Assembly (NCBI GenBank): GCA_001683735.1
Contig: LUGG01000002.1
Location: forward strand, 3,100,001 to 3,164,000
From: Grifola frondosa
Lineage: Eukaryota; Basidiomycota; Agaricomycetes; Polyporales; Grifolaceae
Direction: 5' to 3'
Length of the DNA: 64,000 nucleotides
In this document: positions 11,431-22,971 of the stretch, piece by piece
How positions within the stretch are numbered: the stretch's first letter is position 1
Layout of the letters: each line of letters begins with the position of its first letter
Translations under genes and position numbers: made by a program
The notes under the pieces: model-generated
What the model was told of the DNA's origin: nothing
The model's input: the letters and a program-made list of their open reading frames with translations, nothing else
Database searches by the model: none

Positions 11431-13820
11431 CGGTTTGGACGCCATTTACCATCAGGCCGAATTGCTCCAGCTGGAGCGCGGCGATGGTCACTATCGCGCT
11501 AGAATCTTGAGCATCCCCCGGAGGGAGTCTCGTCTGTCCCCGGAGCTCACGTCTCCATCTTCCCCGCCTCTCCTCGCACCCCTCCAGCCACTGTCCATCC
11601 CTCCCCACAGCCCGCTGATGGTAGAGATAATGGGCAGATGTTGGAGGTGCGGACCTCGCGCTCTTCCCCATGCCTGCGCACCGGTCCCAGCCTGCGCTGT
11701 ATGTCCATAGCGGACTCAGGGAGATCCACGATGACGGTGCCGGGCTCTGTGGCTGGGGATGCGCTGGTGTCGGACTGGGTCTGGATCCAGATGAAGAGAT
11801 CAGCCTGTACGCCTCGTTGACCGCCACCGGGCAAGAAGCCCAACTACCGGTGCACGCTACTAATCCACGCCCACCGTGCTCGCCCAGATGCTCCGCGCGA
11901 TGGCCTGCAGTGGCGCTCCCGGACGTGTTGGACGTACCTCGCGGTTGTGGATAAGCTGAGCATGTCCTTGCCGAGCGTCCCTCCTCTTCCCCAAGCAGAT
12001 GAGTCGCCGCATCCTCGATGCAAACAGCCTCGGCGCTACCCAGCGGGCGCAGACCCCGTCGCAAGAATGCTGCACGCCGCCCTCCCCCTCGCCCTCGCTG
12101 CAGTCCCGCGTTCATCCGGCTGCGAGGCGGGAGGCGATCCACGCAGTCTCCAGTAGATTAAAAAATGTCATTTGCTCCAGTATAATGGTAGTCTGCGGTC
12201 GTCGTATACAACACCTGTCTAGTAAATGACCTGGTGGAGATGTTCATATACAGCGAAAGTTAAATATAATGTAATACAGTAATGCTACGGCATGCGTGCT
12301 CTTAAACTCGCCGACATGCCGCACACCGGACTCCACCAGTCGCAGGTAAGCGCCGGCAAGCCGCAAGGTCATCACCGCCGACGCAGAATAGGGTATACTG
12401 TAAGCGCTTGCGTGGGCGACTTTTGCTGATGATAAAAAATGTTTTTTTTTTTGACAATTCTCTGCACTAATTCATTACGAAAACTGCTACGGATGATTTG
12501 AAAAAATTTCACGTATACTCATAGTCATAGAAAACGGGTTGGGAGGAAAGATTCATTGAATAATGCAGGAGAATGTGAACATATAAATGAGTGATCACGT
12601 GTAAATGAACCTTGAGGCCAGTCTAATCGAAGGCGCGAGTCTTCAAAGCTTCCCTGCACAACCGTCGCGCCGCAGTCTCAATTGACCTGTGCACCGCTGT
12701 CTGCCGTAAGCGCCCGCAACGCAAGCCCCGCCCCCTTCGCAGTGTCCCCGCACCAATTTTTGGTGCTGCGGGAGCTCCGCAGTCCCGGGGAGGTGTGCTG
12801 CAGCCTTTCCGCCTACCTTGAGGCCCACCCGCCATTGCCGGCCCACCGCATCCAAGCCTAACTCCCCAATTCTGCCTTCACCCTTTCTTCGATTCCTTGC
12901 TTGCAATTCCTCAGTTCATTTTGTCATTCTACTCCCAAAAGTGTTTACTACTTTCTTTAAAGCCAATCCGCTATGAGCGTCTGAGTTCAAAGCGGACCAT
13001 GAGCCGAGGCTAAGGGGAGTCGCAACCAATCCGGGACATGTGGAGGCGAGTGGAGTTGAAGCCCAAAAACGCCGCCGCCGCCATCACTGATGCCACGGCA
13101 ACCCCGCCAACTTCTTGAACATCATGTCGGTTCTTTTAGCGATTGGACAAGCGCGTCGGCTCATCTACTTGGCTGACGGCCGCCACGTGAAGCATGCCTG
13201 GAGAGCCCGCGGTGGCTAGTGAAGCATGCATTCCGGCACAGAGGATCTGATCATCTCCATCCATCCTGCCAAAGGATCAGGCCCTTCCTGCCGCGTCCTC
13301 GCCGCCGGTCATCGCGGCGAAGCGGTTCCGAGAGGTCGGCGAGGACAACCCCGCTGCCGACTCCCCACTCACCGTCGCGGGGTCCCTAGAGGCAGTTATT
13401 TCAGCCGGACCTCCACGCGGGAAGCGGGTCCATCCACCGGACCAAGATGTGGCTGATTTCACGAAACGCTCGACGGTTTGGCTGTGGCCGAGGCAGATGG
13501 AAGAGAGAATATTTGCGATGACTTTCCTAGTGGACCTTGTAACACCGTCCCCATGTAAATCGAAGTCTTCATCGTATCTAATGACTCCGCTGGTCTTCGT
13601 CTCACCCTACCGGTCACGGCGGCGAGGTCCTCTCGACCCCAATCCCCTACCGTTAGACGTTCTCATTTTCATCCGCTCCATATGTTTTTCAATTTTTCAA
13701 TTCCTTACGCTTGTAGACTCCTCCACTCAGTTTACAATAGAAGTCGCGATAATCGCTTAGACGGTCGCAACATCATACAAAGCAAGAAAGCTGAGGCAAG
13801 TACGCGAAGGACAACCAGGG
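11431..13820. other. GC-rich stretch without a confirmed gene
   Basis: Long frames occur on both strands, the longest being a 268-codon minus frame at 12,142-11,336. They overlap each other, are rich in Pro, Arg and Ser, and lack domains, as expected for GC-rich DNA. One plus frame at about 13,270-13,550 reads like a continuous peptide (RFREVGEDNPAADSPLTVAG), but I cannot assign it. An AT-rich interval with a poly-T run lies at about 12,425-12,600. Confidence 0.4.
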
Positions 13821-13827
13821 CATTACT

Positions 13828-15918
13828 CTACTGGTCCCTCTTCCTCTCCTTCCCCTTCCCCTGTCCTTTTCCCTTCTTATCCATCGGCTCCTGCTCTTCA
13901 GGTTTCTCATCTCTGGTCCCAACCCCGCGCTCCAGACGAAGGCCCCCATGGGTGTGGTGCAAAGACGAAACTTGCCCACTATTGCGCTGCGCCTCTGCCT
14001 GCGCACATCCCACCTCGAAGCGTTGCCTCCAGACTTCGCTGCGGAGCTGCATGTTCTCCGCCAGGAGCGAAGTGCACTCCAGGTCGGATGAGTAATCAGC
14101 TTCGAGCCGATACGCATCAACATACCCTTCAGGATAACCCCCTGCGCGACCAATGATCAGGTCAAGCTCGGCCTGACGCTCAGCCTGAGCCGAAAGCAAA
14201 CCCGTTAGCGTTCCGCGGAGATGCAAACCCATGGAGCGCAAAGACTGCCAGCGCGCCCGATCGACCGGGTCGGGGATGAAGATCGGCGGCTCCAGAGGAT
14301 CCTGCGCCGGAGAATCTGAACGCGGCATCGCCGCTTCCTCGCCCGCATTAATAGATGGACCAGCCGTGGGAGGAGGAGAAAGGGCGAACAGCCACCCCAT
14401 GGCCGAGGGAGACCGAGGAATAGGCGGAGACCGAGTTGAGGCGATCGAAGGCCTCGAGGTTGAAGAGAGGCCCCGGAGTCCGAGATGGTTGGCGCGACGG
14501 CGAGCGTTCGCCTAAGAAGAGCGGCGGACGTGCTCGGGGCTCAGCCGCCTCCATCGGCGCGTCTCCTTGTTCCCGCTCGATTGGCCCAGTTGGAGTTTTT
14601 GGCGGCGTCGCCGTTTGCTGAGGAGATGGCGGTTGCCCAACTTCCAGAGCGGCTGAAGGAGCGACAGAAGCTGTCAGGCGAGAATGGAGCGGTGGGATCC
14701 TAATGAAGACCTTCGGCTTGACCATCTCCGCACCTGACCCCGCCAACGTGCGCTTTTGTTTTCGCCGCGAAGTGCTTGCTGCAACCTCAAGAACGGCCTT
14801 CTTGGATCGAGTTTGGCGCGTCTGTCCTCCCCCGCCTCCTACTTTCCACCTGTCAGCATGACTTCGCTCCTGAAGCCAAAAAATGCTCGCCTGCAGAAAA
14901 ATCGCGCCGTTGATTGTCCCATAGGCAAGGTTGGTGTGATCCCGCGCACGGCGAGCAGACCCGTGATGATGGCGACGCGGCGCAGATAAGAGCGTTTCCC
15001 CTCTTCTTGCACACATCGCACTAGAGGGCGAAAACAGTCAGCGCAAAGAAAGGCGGAACTTTGCAAAAAATAGAAGCACTTACCGCACCTGTCACGTCGT
15101 GAAGCAGAACTGGCTTCCCATATAACGTCCCGATCTCCCCCTTGCTCGTATACGCGCGTTCGGGTTTCTGGAGGTATATGTACTCCGGGCCCAGCAGTTT
15201 GCCAGCCCCCGCACCGTTGCGGAACCAATTGGGAATGGTTCCGCCGCTCCATCCGAGGCATCTGCGTTTGGAATGCGGGTCCTGGGTCGAAGAACCCGAC
15301 TCCAGTTCGTCCAACTCGGTTTCCCTTTCCTCTTCCACTTCTTGTTCCCTTTTCTGCCCAATGCTCACCTCCGACTTGTTGTCGACGTCATCTCCGTCCC
15401 CAGCGATCGTGCGCCTCATCCGACTTCGGGATGGCTCCGCGACCTCCCCAGGCGCCGCGATGGGTGGCGAGTCGGAGACCTCGGCGCGTGGATCGGTGAT
15501 CAAGGTTTCGGCATCCAGGTTGCGCAAAGCCGCCTGCGCGGCCACCTGCTGTTCCCCTGGTGCCCGCAGATCCCCCAATGACTCGACGATGCCCCCTAGC
15601 TCGGGAACCAACGCCCGGAGCCGCCGAAGGGTTCGAGAATTCAGACACCCCGACAGGCGCGAGCGGACCAGGGCCAGGCCGGCAGTAGCCCAACCAGCGT
15701 CCGCCACACCCATTCCACGGGCCTGGCGGTACGCCGCCTGCAGTTCCAAGTCAGCCCTACACATTTTTCGCAAACGGCATCCGGAGACCTACCATTGCGT
15801 GAGCATATGCGAGGGCACGCTCGGTCAGCATCTGATCACTAGAGCTATGCCCGCAGACAACATCAGTGGCCTGGTGCAGTCGGGCTTCCAGAGTAGTCAA
15901 GTCCATGGAAGAAGACAT
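13828..15918 (-). CDS. Cysteine-cluster protein with Zn2Cys6-like motif (3' end uncertain)
   Basis: A multi-exon minus-strand gene. Exon 1 (15,918-15,793) starts at MSSSMDLTTLEARLHQATDV. A 55-nt intron (15,792-15,738, GTAGGT...CTGCAG) joins it in frame to exon 2 (15,737-15,084), which contains an acidic, Glu-rich stretch. A 63-nt intron (15,083-15,021, GTAAGT...CTCTAG) leads to exon 3, starting CDVCKKRGNALIC and continuing to VCSPCAGSHQPC. The spacing C-x2-C-x8-C...C-x2-C-x6-C resembles a binuclear zinc cluster. Exon 3 reaches a stop at 14,855-14,853. Downstream frames (14,810-14,350, then 14,400-13,828) look like a continuation (basic, Ser/Pro-rich, then helical), so a further intron or a frameshift is likely. 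Similar cluster proteins form large repetitive families in Agaricomycetes; a nuclear DNA-binding role is inference. Confidence 0.6.
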
Positions 15919-16147
15919 ATGGTGCAGAGAAGAGTGCAGAAGGGTTTCGGCGATGGGTAGTCGAAGACTGGGAGCGGCGACTTGCAGAAGACCGCAAGTT
16001 TATTTGGCCTTTTTGCGATCTCACGGGCCTTTCCCACTTTGCCGACGGTCCCTCGCCGCGCATGACGCCGTGTTTCTGGGCGGACTCCAATTGACTCGAT
16101 GGGATCTCCCACGCGATTGTAGAGATTCAGTTGTTATGAATTTACAA

Positions 16148-17506
16148 TTAATACATATGCATTTTTTTTCTGAATAAATACTCAGAAGATGCATCCAATT
16201 CAAGGCAAGATGCATCCGGATAGAATACATTCACATAAGTCAAGATACACTCCACCTGCGTGTGCGGCGCGTGCTTCACTGCGGCGGGGCTGTGGAGTGT
16301 GAGCAGGTAAGGTTGGTCCGGCTTGTGCACAAGAGGTTGCATAAGACGGACAGTGCGGGCAGATGTGCCCCAGTTATGTAAGGCGGGCAGATCTGAGGAA
16401 AGGAGGGGGGCTGCAGCGACAACGGGCTGGTCCTCGGATTGCTGGGAGAGTCCGAAGAGAGCTTCACCGTGGCAGTGGGCGTTGATGTCGAAGAGGCGGC
16501 TGTGGCTGCGGAGGAGCGCAAAGCGGCGGACAGGATAAGCAGAATCCTTGAAGCAGATGCTTAGCAAGACTCACCGCAAGTGCACGATCTCGTTGCCCCC
16601 GCGCCCTCTCCCCACTCACATGCGTAGCGTCCCTACCGCAGCCTGTAATCACGCCCACCACGCGCTCGTGCTCTCCATGCGCAACCCCCTTTACCCTCCA
16701 CTTCTGGCCCACCCGCACTGCCCCGTTCCAACAAGTAGGCGCTCTTCCAGCTGCTCTTGCTCCTGACCCAAGATGTGACAGCAGGGTGTACGACTCCTCC
16801 GTGCCGCGTCCGAGACCTTGCTTGCAGGCCGTCCGAGCGGCGCAGGCGATGTCCCCCCGCTCCCCAGCGCGCTTGTGCCCGGACACTGGGTTCCCCAATG
16901 AGAATTTTGGCAATGGAGCAGCTCATTGATGCGCGCAGAGAGCGTGAATGCATGCTGAAGCATTGGCTCTGCAGGGGAGCCGACGCCCGATTCGCACGAG
17001 TGTCGTGGCGCGAACGTCGACTGGAAGATCGCGGGTGCGGGTGGGGATGTTACACGCATGAGAGGAGATGACCGCGGGTGCGACGCGGCGAGGTTCATAT
17101 GCGGTGAGGAGGGCGCACTTAGAGGACGAGGAGGCGGGCGTTGACAAGGAGATGGTGAGCTATGTTGAGGCAGCGTAGTTAGCGAGAATTGACAAGGACG
17201 ATGTGGCGGTGGCAGATGACAAGGAGACAGGCGTTGATGAGGGCAAGGAGGCGGCATGCATTGCAACGGGCATTGACCGGGAGGCGTTGAGGCGGTGTGG
17301 GCGGTAGTTGACGAGGACCAAGCGGCGGCGGCAGAAGATGAAGAAGCAGGCGCTGAAGAGGACGAGGACGCAGCGGGCGTTGACAAGGATGAGGCGGCGC
17401 GTGCGGATCCGGACAAGGCGGCAGGCTTTGACAAGGACAAGGAGGCAGCACTTAGTAAAACCTTGATGAGCGCGTGCGTGGAAATAAATTCCCGCCCGAG
17501 CGCCAC
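16148..17506 (-). other. Unrecognised minus-strand coding-like region
   Basis: Two minus frames are notable: a 271-codon frame at 17,506-16,691, rich in Ser, Ala and Pro at its N-terminus, and a 139-codon frame at 16,567-16,148 containing SRLFDINAHCHGEALFGLSQ. A possible donor (GTGAGTC, about 16,575) lies between them. The plus strand over 17,110-17,460 is a degenerate tandem of GACAAGGA and GATGAGGCGGC-like units, which explains the low-complexity protein. I do not recognise a family. It may be another decayed host gene or a repeat. Confidence 0.3.
16697..17000 (+). repeat. GC-rich dispersed repeat, copy 1
   Basis: About 305 bp strongly similar, in the same orientation, to 61,943-62,262. 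Shared blocks include CCACTTCTGGCCCACCCGC, then TTCCAACAAGTA, TACGACTCCTCCGTG and a block near the end, TGCTGAAGCATTGGCTC or TGCTGAGGCATTGGCTC. Small indels shift any reading frame between copies, so if it was coding at least one copy is dead. Confidence 0.8.
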
Positions 17507-18219
17507 CCGGCGCCGGTGATCTCTGTCTATCTCCGCTCATTTCTGGTCTTCCTCTCTTTGTCCCTCTTCAAGACCGTTGAACTCCGGGCGCACACGCGTT
17601 ACCGTCAAGTTCATCGTATCAGGTCGTGCTCCAGCAGGCTTCGCCCGCTGTGGAGCCACTCGTATCCCTTTGGGTCCCTCAAGCTCGCCATACAACGTCC
17701 AACATCGAGGTACGCCCGTTTGTTTCTACTCTACTAATATACTTCACATCAGGTGCCGGCGAAAGCCCCCGCACGCATAACAATCTTTCCGTCCCCTTTC
17801 CCACCTTTCCGCCCACAGGCATAGCATCTCCACCGCCGCTTGCGTTCGCACCGCGGCACGCGTTAGAGCATCACCGGCGAGTTTCGACGGCTAGCCTATA
17901 TTCGCGGTGAGTCTTCCAGATGTACAGCACCACGGCTGTTAGCTCGCCGGGGAACGGCGGTGCGCCACCTACACTGCGCGCGCGACAGCTTCGGATGCAG
18001 ATGCGGAGGAGTCGTGTACGCCGCTGTTGTGATTCGGCTGGGCTGCAAGGATGGGCGGGAGCGAGAGCAGCTGGACGAGCGGGCATTCGTCTGAGCGGGG
18101 GAGCATAGGCGGGCCGGAGGAGGGGGTGCCCGTGAGTGCCCAATATCAATAGCTTGCTGCAGCCGGTGAGTCGCACTCGTGCATGCGAAGCGACGTTCGT
18201 GCTTCGGCGCATACAGGCA

Positions 18220-18545
18220 GGCAGTTGAAACTTCCGATACCCCGCCTTGCCCGTCCCAATCCGTCTCCTGCGGTCAAGCAACCGAGTCCGAAGACATCTC
18301 TCGACTCGGAGTTGTCCTCCACTCCCGCTTCGTAGAAGGCGGACTCTTCTTCTGCTGAGGGTCCTCCAGCCTCATCTACGAAGTTCATAGGCCGCCCGAA
18401 GACAAGTCGTACAACTATCGAGCGCCGATACCGCACTAATCTCAGTTCGCGTCGACCGTGGTCTCGAGCTGAACCAGCTGGAACAGCGAGCTTGGGTACG
18501 ACTCAGCGAACTAGTCGCTTTCGACAATACGTGCTGCGATTCGCA
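18220..18545 (+). pseudogene. SREBP-like bHLH transcription factor fragment
   Basis: One frame reads SPAVKQPSPKTSLDSELSST, then after a TAG (18,333-18,335) continues to KFIGRPKTSRTTIERRYRTN at about 18,380-18,438. The motif TTIERRYRTNL is the basic region and start of helix 1 of SREBP-type bHLH factors. The tyrosine in ERRYR is the SREBP hallmark that lets them bind sterol response elements, and the GRPKTS lead-in is usual in basidiomycete members. Helix 2 and the zipper are lost after a frame change (LELNQLEQRAWVRLSELVAF may be a remnant of what followed). In fungi such factors act in the nucleus on sterol and hypoxia genes. The stop and truncation mark it as a relic. Confidence 0.7.
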
Positions 18546-18625
18546 ATTTGGGATTGCGGTCTAACTCTAAATTGTAATGTGTAGGTACTGTTGATAACAT
18601 ACCCAGGCTGCATACATACTAGTGC

Positions 18626-18919
18626 ATGTCCTGGCAAATCTCGACTTTCGCAGCGACTGCTCCTTTCATTCGTCCCGTGTCTAACGCCAAAGCGGCTGTG
18701 CTGTGGGGTCAGGTGCACAAGCGCGAGTTCCTCCGTGCACATGAGAAGATTGTGCTAAACAACATCAGCATCGACGATGCGGCGGACTGGCTTGCGAAGT
18801 GGCTGCGGTGGCATGAAACGGAGCGCAAGTGCCGCTGCTCCGCCCGCGAAAAGCGCACCCCATCAGCAAAAGTCGAATTATCCTTTTTGGCGCTTTTTTT
18901 ACTTGTACCAGAGAAATAA
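18626..18919 (+). other. Unassigned 97-codon open frame
   Basis: The frame encodes a peptide with a helical, charged middle (NNISIDDAADWLAKWLRWHE). It lies just downstream of the bHLH relic and ends in an AT-rich segment (about 18,890-19,130). No family is recognised. It may be one more host-gene fragment. Confidence 0.3.
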
Positions 18920-19163
18920 GTAATCCAAAGAGGGCTCGATACTTTTTCTTCTGAAAATGGCCGAATTTGTTGCAGCCCTTCAATTAGTAAAATAAGTGAA
19001 TTAAGACCGAAAATCAACTCAAGCACACAAAGAATTTAGCTACTGCAAGGCTGCTCAGGATTTTAAGGAAAACAAGCACAATAATCAATTAAAGATACAC
19101 CAACTACATTCAAACAGCTAAGACTAGAAAGTATATCCAACTCTCCACATTTGCACCTCTCGC

Positions 19164-19942
19164 CCTGCTCATGCTGCCTCTTCACCCCGCCATGCCACCC
19201 ATCGCCCACGCAGCACTGCCCAATGCCGACGCGTGTTACGCTTGCGCCCATCGTGATCTGCGTGCGCCCGCCGACGAGCGTGTTCGGCCCGATCTTGCAT
19301 GTTCTTTGGGCGGGTGAGCTGGGCGGAGAGAGGGAAAGGAGGGGGACATACCGGGAGAGGACGACCTGCGCCACGCGGGCCATCAGCTGGGCGCGAGCGA
19401 GCGAACGGGTGAGCAGGGCGATGCACCTCAACAGAGCAGATATCTGTGAAGTAGTCGATGAGTCATTGCAGACGTCCGCCTCCGGGTCCTCTGCGAGGAT
19501 CTCGCGCGGGATGCTGGCGTGCGCCTTCGCGGGTACCCGATGACGGGCTCGTAGTACGGAACTCGGACGTGTGCGCGGCGAGCACGAACACGCCCGAGTC
19601 GCCGCACGACTTGCAGTCGGGTCAGCCAACAACCCAAATCCGAAGCCAAAGCACGCACCGTGTGCGGTGCGCGGTGCCTCTCCTTCACAAAAATGGGTAT
19701 GATCGCATCCTTGTTTCGTGCAGCAGCATTCCTTATGCGCGCGCACTACCCTGTCGACATGCACGTTGCTCACGAAGTCGCCCGGCGTGTAGATGTCGTG
19801 CATCGCGTAGCCCGGCGAGAATGTCTCCTTCGCCGTCACGAGCGGCACGATCTTCAGCCCAGAGCTCGGTTTCGACTACTTCGAGTCATACTCATTGCCG
19901 CACCAATGGGGGACATTCCTGCTCACGCGCGCGCCCACAGAA
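19164..19942 (-). pseudogene. GCD6: eIF2B epsilon (GCD6) relic
   Basis: A decayed copy of the catalytic subunit of the eIF2 guanine-nucleotide exchange factor, a cytosolic translation factor. Reading the minus strand, blocks in family order are FCGRAREQ (from 19,942), then GNEYDSK*SKPSSGLK, with TAG where tryptophan is expected, then IVPLVTAKETFSPGYAMHDI, DFVSNVHVDRVVRAHKE, a frame-shifted VKERHR, then VFVLAAHTSE, YYEPVIGYPR, IPREILAEDPEADVCND and IDYFTDICSVEV. The part between this and the left-handed beta-helix is deleted. VVLSR is followed by a 48-nt intron (GTATGTCC...CCAAAG) and then TCKIGPNTLVGGRTQITMGA, the hexapeptide-repeat start. Several frameshifts rule out function. The surviving intron indicates a DNA-level duplicate. 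Confidence 0.8.
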
Positions 19943-20315
19943 CTTTATGAGACCAGTAGGGGCTGCAGAATAGCTGACAGCCGTAAAGCGGTAACATGAA
20001 TTGCCTCAGCTTGACAGGTCCAGAGCGAGATTCTGGTATAGATGTGTTTGTGGCAAGAGGAGTGGGCGGTTGCAAGAAGACAAGGCCTGCAGGAAAAAAT
20101 CTCTAGCTGGAGAGGAGCAAGAGAACAGTACAGAAGTTCAACATACACTTCCAAATGCGGCAGTGTGCACATGACTCACACGCACAAATCGCACGAAGTC
20201 TTTCAAACTCCGTTCCCTCCTCGCGTTCATGCCTGTTCCTGTACTACTGTGTCAGTGCGGGCGAGACCCCCCTTCCGCGTCACTGGCACAGCAACCCCCA
20301 GAGCTTCGCGCGCGG

Positions 20316-20974
20316 CACCTCGTGTTCGGCGTGCTGGCGCTCCGCGACGACGGTGCGGCGACGTTCTACGGCCACTCTGCGGGCTCCGAGGTATGTCCCC
20401 CATGTCGTTCGTGTCTCCATTCGTGACCATTCCCGTTCGCTGTCTCTCAGAGCCTCCTACTGGTATGTACACCCCTCCGTCTGCTGCTTTGACCATTCAA
20501 CTCACCTGCACACCTACAGAATGAACTGCCCTGGCCGACCTCGATCTCCTCCCCTCACCTATACTACCTGCCACTGTGACGCGCCTCGCGTCGTCCTTCC
20601 CCGCCTCCCCGTCCGACTTGTCCTCCTTGCACCAGATCCATGCACACCTCCTGCAATGGTCTCGCGCTGCCCAGCTGTGCGACCTGTACCTGGTGCAGGT
20701 GCCCTGGTCCTTCGGCGCCGTCGCGCGCACGCAGCTACTCGACGAGCTCCTCCCGCTGTTTTACCCCGAGGTGGGGGCGGTGAGCACGGGTGCGGCGGGG
20801 ACCCCGGCAGCATCCGGGCTGCCTGCGTGCGGCGCAGTGTCTGCGCACGACCTCACACTGCTGTTTGTGATCTTTTGTTTCAGCGCGCTGACGGACAGCA
20901 CGCTGCCTCCCGCGCCGTTCAACCAGGAGGCGGAGACGTATTTTTGTTTGGCCACGAGGGGCGGCATATGGTGA
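20316..20974 (+). pseudogene. Fungal-specific transcription factor domain, relic
   Basis: Part of the middle homology region of a Zn2Cys6-type transcription factor. The first exon reads HLVFGVLALRDDGAATFYGH and ends ...SAGSE at 20,390. A 60-nt intron (20,391-20,450), a 12-nt exon (SLLL) and a 57-nt intron (20,463-20,519) follow, then NELPWPTSISSPHLYYLP. One base is missing at about 20,573. After it come TVTRLASSFPASPSDLSSLH and LYLVQVPWSFGAV, with ELLPLFYPE, then AHDLTLLFVIFCFSALTDST and AETYFCLAT, where the match ends. This is the standard order for xylanolytic-regulator-like domains. The zinc cluster and the C-terminal half are absent. Nuclear regulator by family; non-functional here. Confidence 0.75.
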
Positions 20975-21039
20975 ACTTGCATTTGGTGAGCATTGCGCGT
21001 CGCACATCGTGCGATTAGCGGCATCCACACATCCCGCAG

Positions 21040-21415
21040 AGTATGCGCTGGGAAGTTTCAAAATCAACTTATCCAACTTTTCACTCTTTTCTTTCTTTTA
21101 CCCCTTTCGTTTGAATAAGAAAAGTCATCAAAGATTGCCTAGAACAATAAGAAAAATAAGGACACATCGTGATTATTGCTCTTCTGCCTCTGGATGGCCT
21201 GAAAGCATCTTATTACTCTTGATAATATCGATATTTGCACCTACATGTGTTTCCTTGTCTTCCTTTGAGTTCTTGGATAGTCTTAATTATCTTTAGTTCC
21301 TTATTTCCGATCATAGCTCGGCTTCTGATATCACTTGATATTTCTTTTTGCCCTTTTTTGTCTTAAAATAAGGAAAATAAGTTCGAGAAAGGTAATAAAG
21401 CGAAATTGGAGTTTT
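21040..21415. other. AT-rich interval inside the GC-rich block
   Basis: About 375 bp of AT-rich sequence with no supported frame separates the transcription-factor relic from the next fragment. It resembles, loosely, the AT-rich DNA at about 61,000-61,180 (TTTTGTCTTAAAA and a terminal TTTGCTGATG). It could be a short inserted element, but ends were not identified. Confidence 0.35.
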
Positions 21416-21469
21416 GCTGATGCCTGCTGGGCGTTCTCGCTGCGATTCTGATACGCGAGCGGTTTACAC

Positions 21470-21950
21470 GGTCCTTAGAGCGACGGGTATGTGTACGATG
21501 CGGAGAAGGACTTCAAGCAGGAGCAGGAGTACAAGGAGACGGTCGAGGCGGACAAGTCGATTGGGCGGCATACGGTCAAACTCGCTAACCTCCTCGAACG
21601 TATCTGGGATATAGGCTTCTGCACGCATGGAGGATGTGCTGCCAGTACGACGCACGGGGAATGGGCGAAGCCCTGACGTCGATGATGTGCAAGATCTTGC
21701 AAGCCAGGACGAAGCGGAGATCCGCGCATTGCTGAGTGCGGTGATCATCTGTAGGTGTGTCTTCCCGTCATCGATCTCTGCTTGCGCGACTGCCTTGCCG
21801 TTCATCCTCTCCCGCCGCCCTCCCCGTCGCACAGGAACGCAACACTGCATATGATGCTGTGCACAGCACTGGGGTCGCCGGTGTTTGAGTTCAGCAGCGA
21901 TGGACGTCTGGATAACAAGGAGCTCGGGCTTGTGCTGGACTGACTCCGCA
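21470..21950 (+). pseudogene. Unidentified host-gene fragment
   Basis: From about 21,485 a frame reads YDAEKDFKQEQEYKETVEAD, then KSIGRHTVKLANLLERIWDI. After a one-base shift it continues as GEALTSMMCKILQARTKRRS, with a possible intron at about 21,750-21,832 (GTAGGTGTG...GCACAG). Helix-rich, charged composition and the splice-like pattern suggest a real but decayed gene. I do not recognise the family. Confidence 0.4.
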
Positions 21951-22039
21951 CACACAGCTTGTCCAGTGAGTTTGCGTTCGCGCTGCGTGACGGAGCGGAG
22001 AATCCCATGCCTACCATGAACACGCGGACATGAACATGG

Positions 22040-22585
22040 ATGCGCACGAGCTGCAACAGCCGCAGGGCTATCACGAGTATGGCTAGGAGCCCGCGCGCAT
22101 ACAGGCAGGTCCCGCATGCGAAGCAGGGGCAGGTGTTCGCCACCTACACTGTGTGCATGACGTGCGAGCACGGTTTCGAACGCAAATATGAAAGAGTCAT
22201 GTACGTTGCTGTCACGGTTCAGCTCAGTGGTATGGGTAAGCGCAAGAGCAGCTGTTGGCCGAGTGAGGGCAATGGCTACCTGGATCAGGAGATATTGAGC
22301 AGGAGTAGCAGCACATGTAATTACATTTCATATGAATATAACGTTGAAAATCAGTGGCAACCTGTTAGTGAACCTGAGAGTGCAATTGTCACATTGGTTT
22401 TGAAACTGAGCAAGATATATATTGATGCATCATACTCATACCATGAAGAGGGCATTGACAAGGATGGGAGGTGGCGGATGTTGACATCAATGGTGTGGCG
22501 GTGGCAGAGTATGAGGTTGCTGCTCAGTTTTGATGTATTGAGAACTGGGCGCTCGATGAATGCGTCAATTGACACCGGATACTGA
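22040..22585 (+). other. 181-codon open frame, unassigned
   Basis: The longest uninterrupted plus frame near the GC-rich/AT-rich boundary. Its first 50 codons are in GC-rich sequence and the rest in AT-rich sequence, so it crosses a compositional junction and is unlikely to be one ancestral gene. No domain is visible. Confidence 0.25.
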
Positions 22586-22971
22586 GGGGAACTACCAACC
22601 GGAAACATAGTGATATTGTTGTAAATTTAGATTAAATAATTTCAACGCGAAATTTATGATTACATTGTAATATTGTTTAAAATGCTTCCAGAACAAGTCC
22701 CAAGATAATAACAGAATGTGATCTAGCAATACATAGTAAAAACATTATATATTTTTATTAATTTTTTCTCATGCACACATTTTGACTGGGATTATGAGAT
22801 GTTTCCACATAAAATATTTTGATTTTCTTGTGGACACATACATAACATTTTGCTAAGAACTGTTTAGAATGGGTTTTCAATGTGTATCAAATATTCCCAG
22901 TGATTTTATTCAAAATGTGATCACTATGACATCCAAAATATTATTGTAAAACATATTTAAAATGTTATCAA

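Noticed and set aside
11336..12142. 268-codon minus-strand frame
   Set aside because: It overlaps the end of the MID1 relic and several other frames. It is rich in Arg, Ser and Pro without a domain, which is typical of a chance frame in GC-rich DNA.
20316..20974. Calling the transcription-factor relic a functional gene
   Set aside because: A one-base deletion near 20,573 gives an immediate stop, and both the zinc cluster and the C-terminal half are missing.
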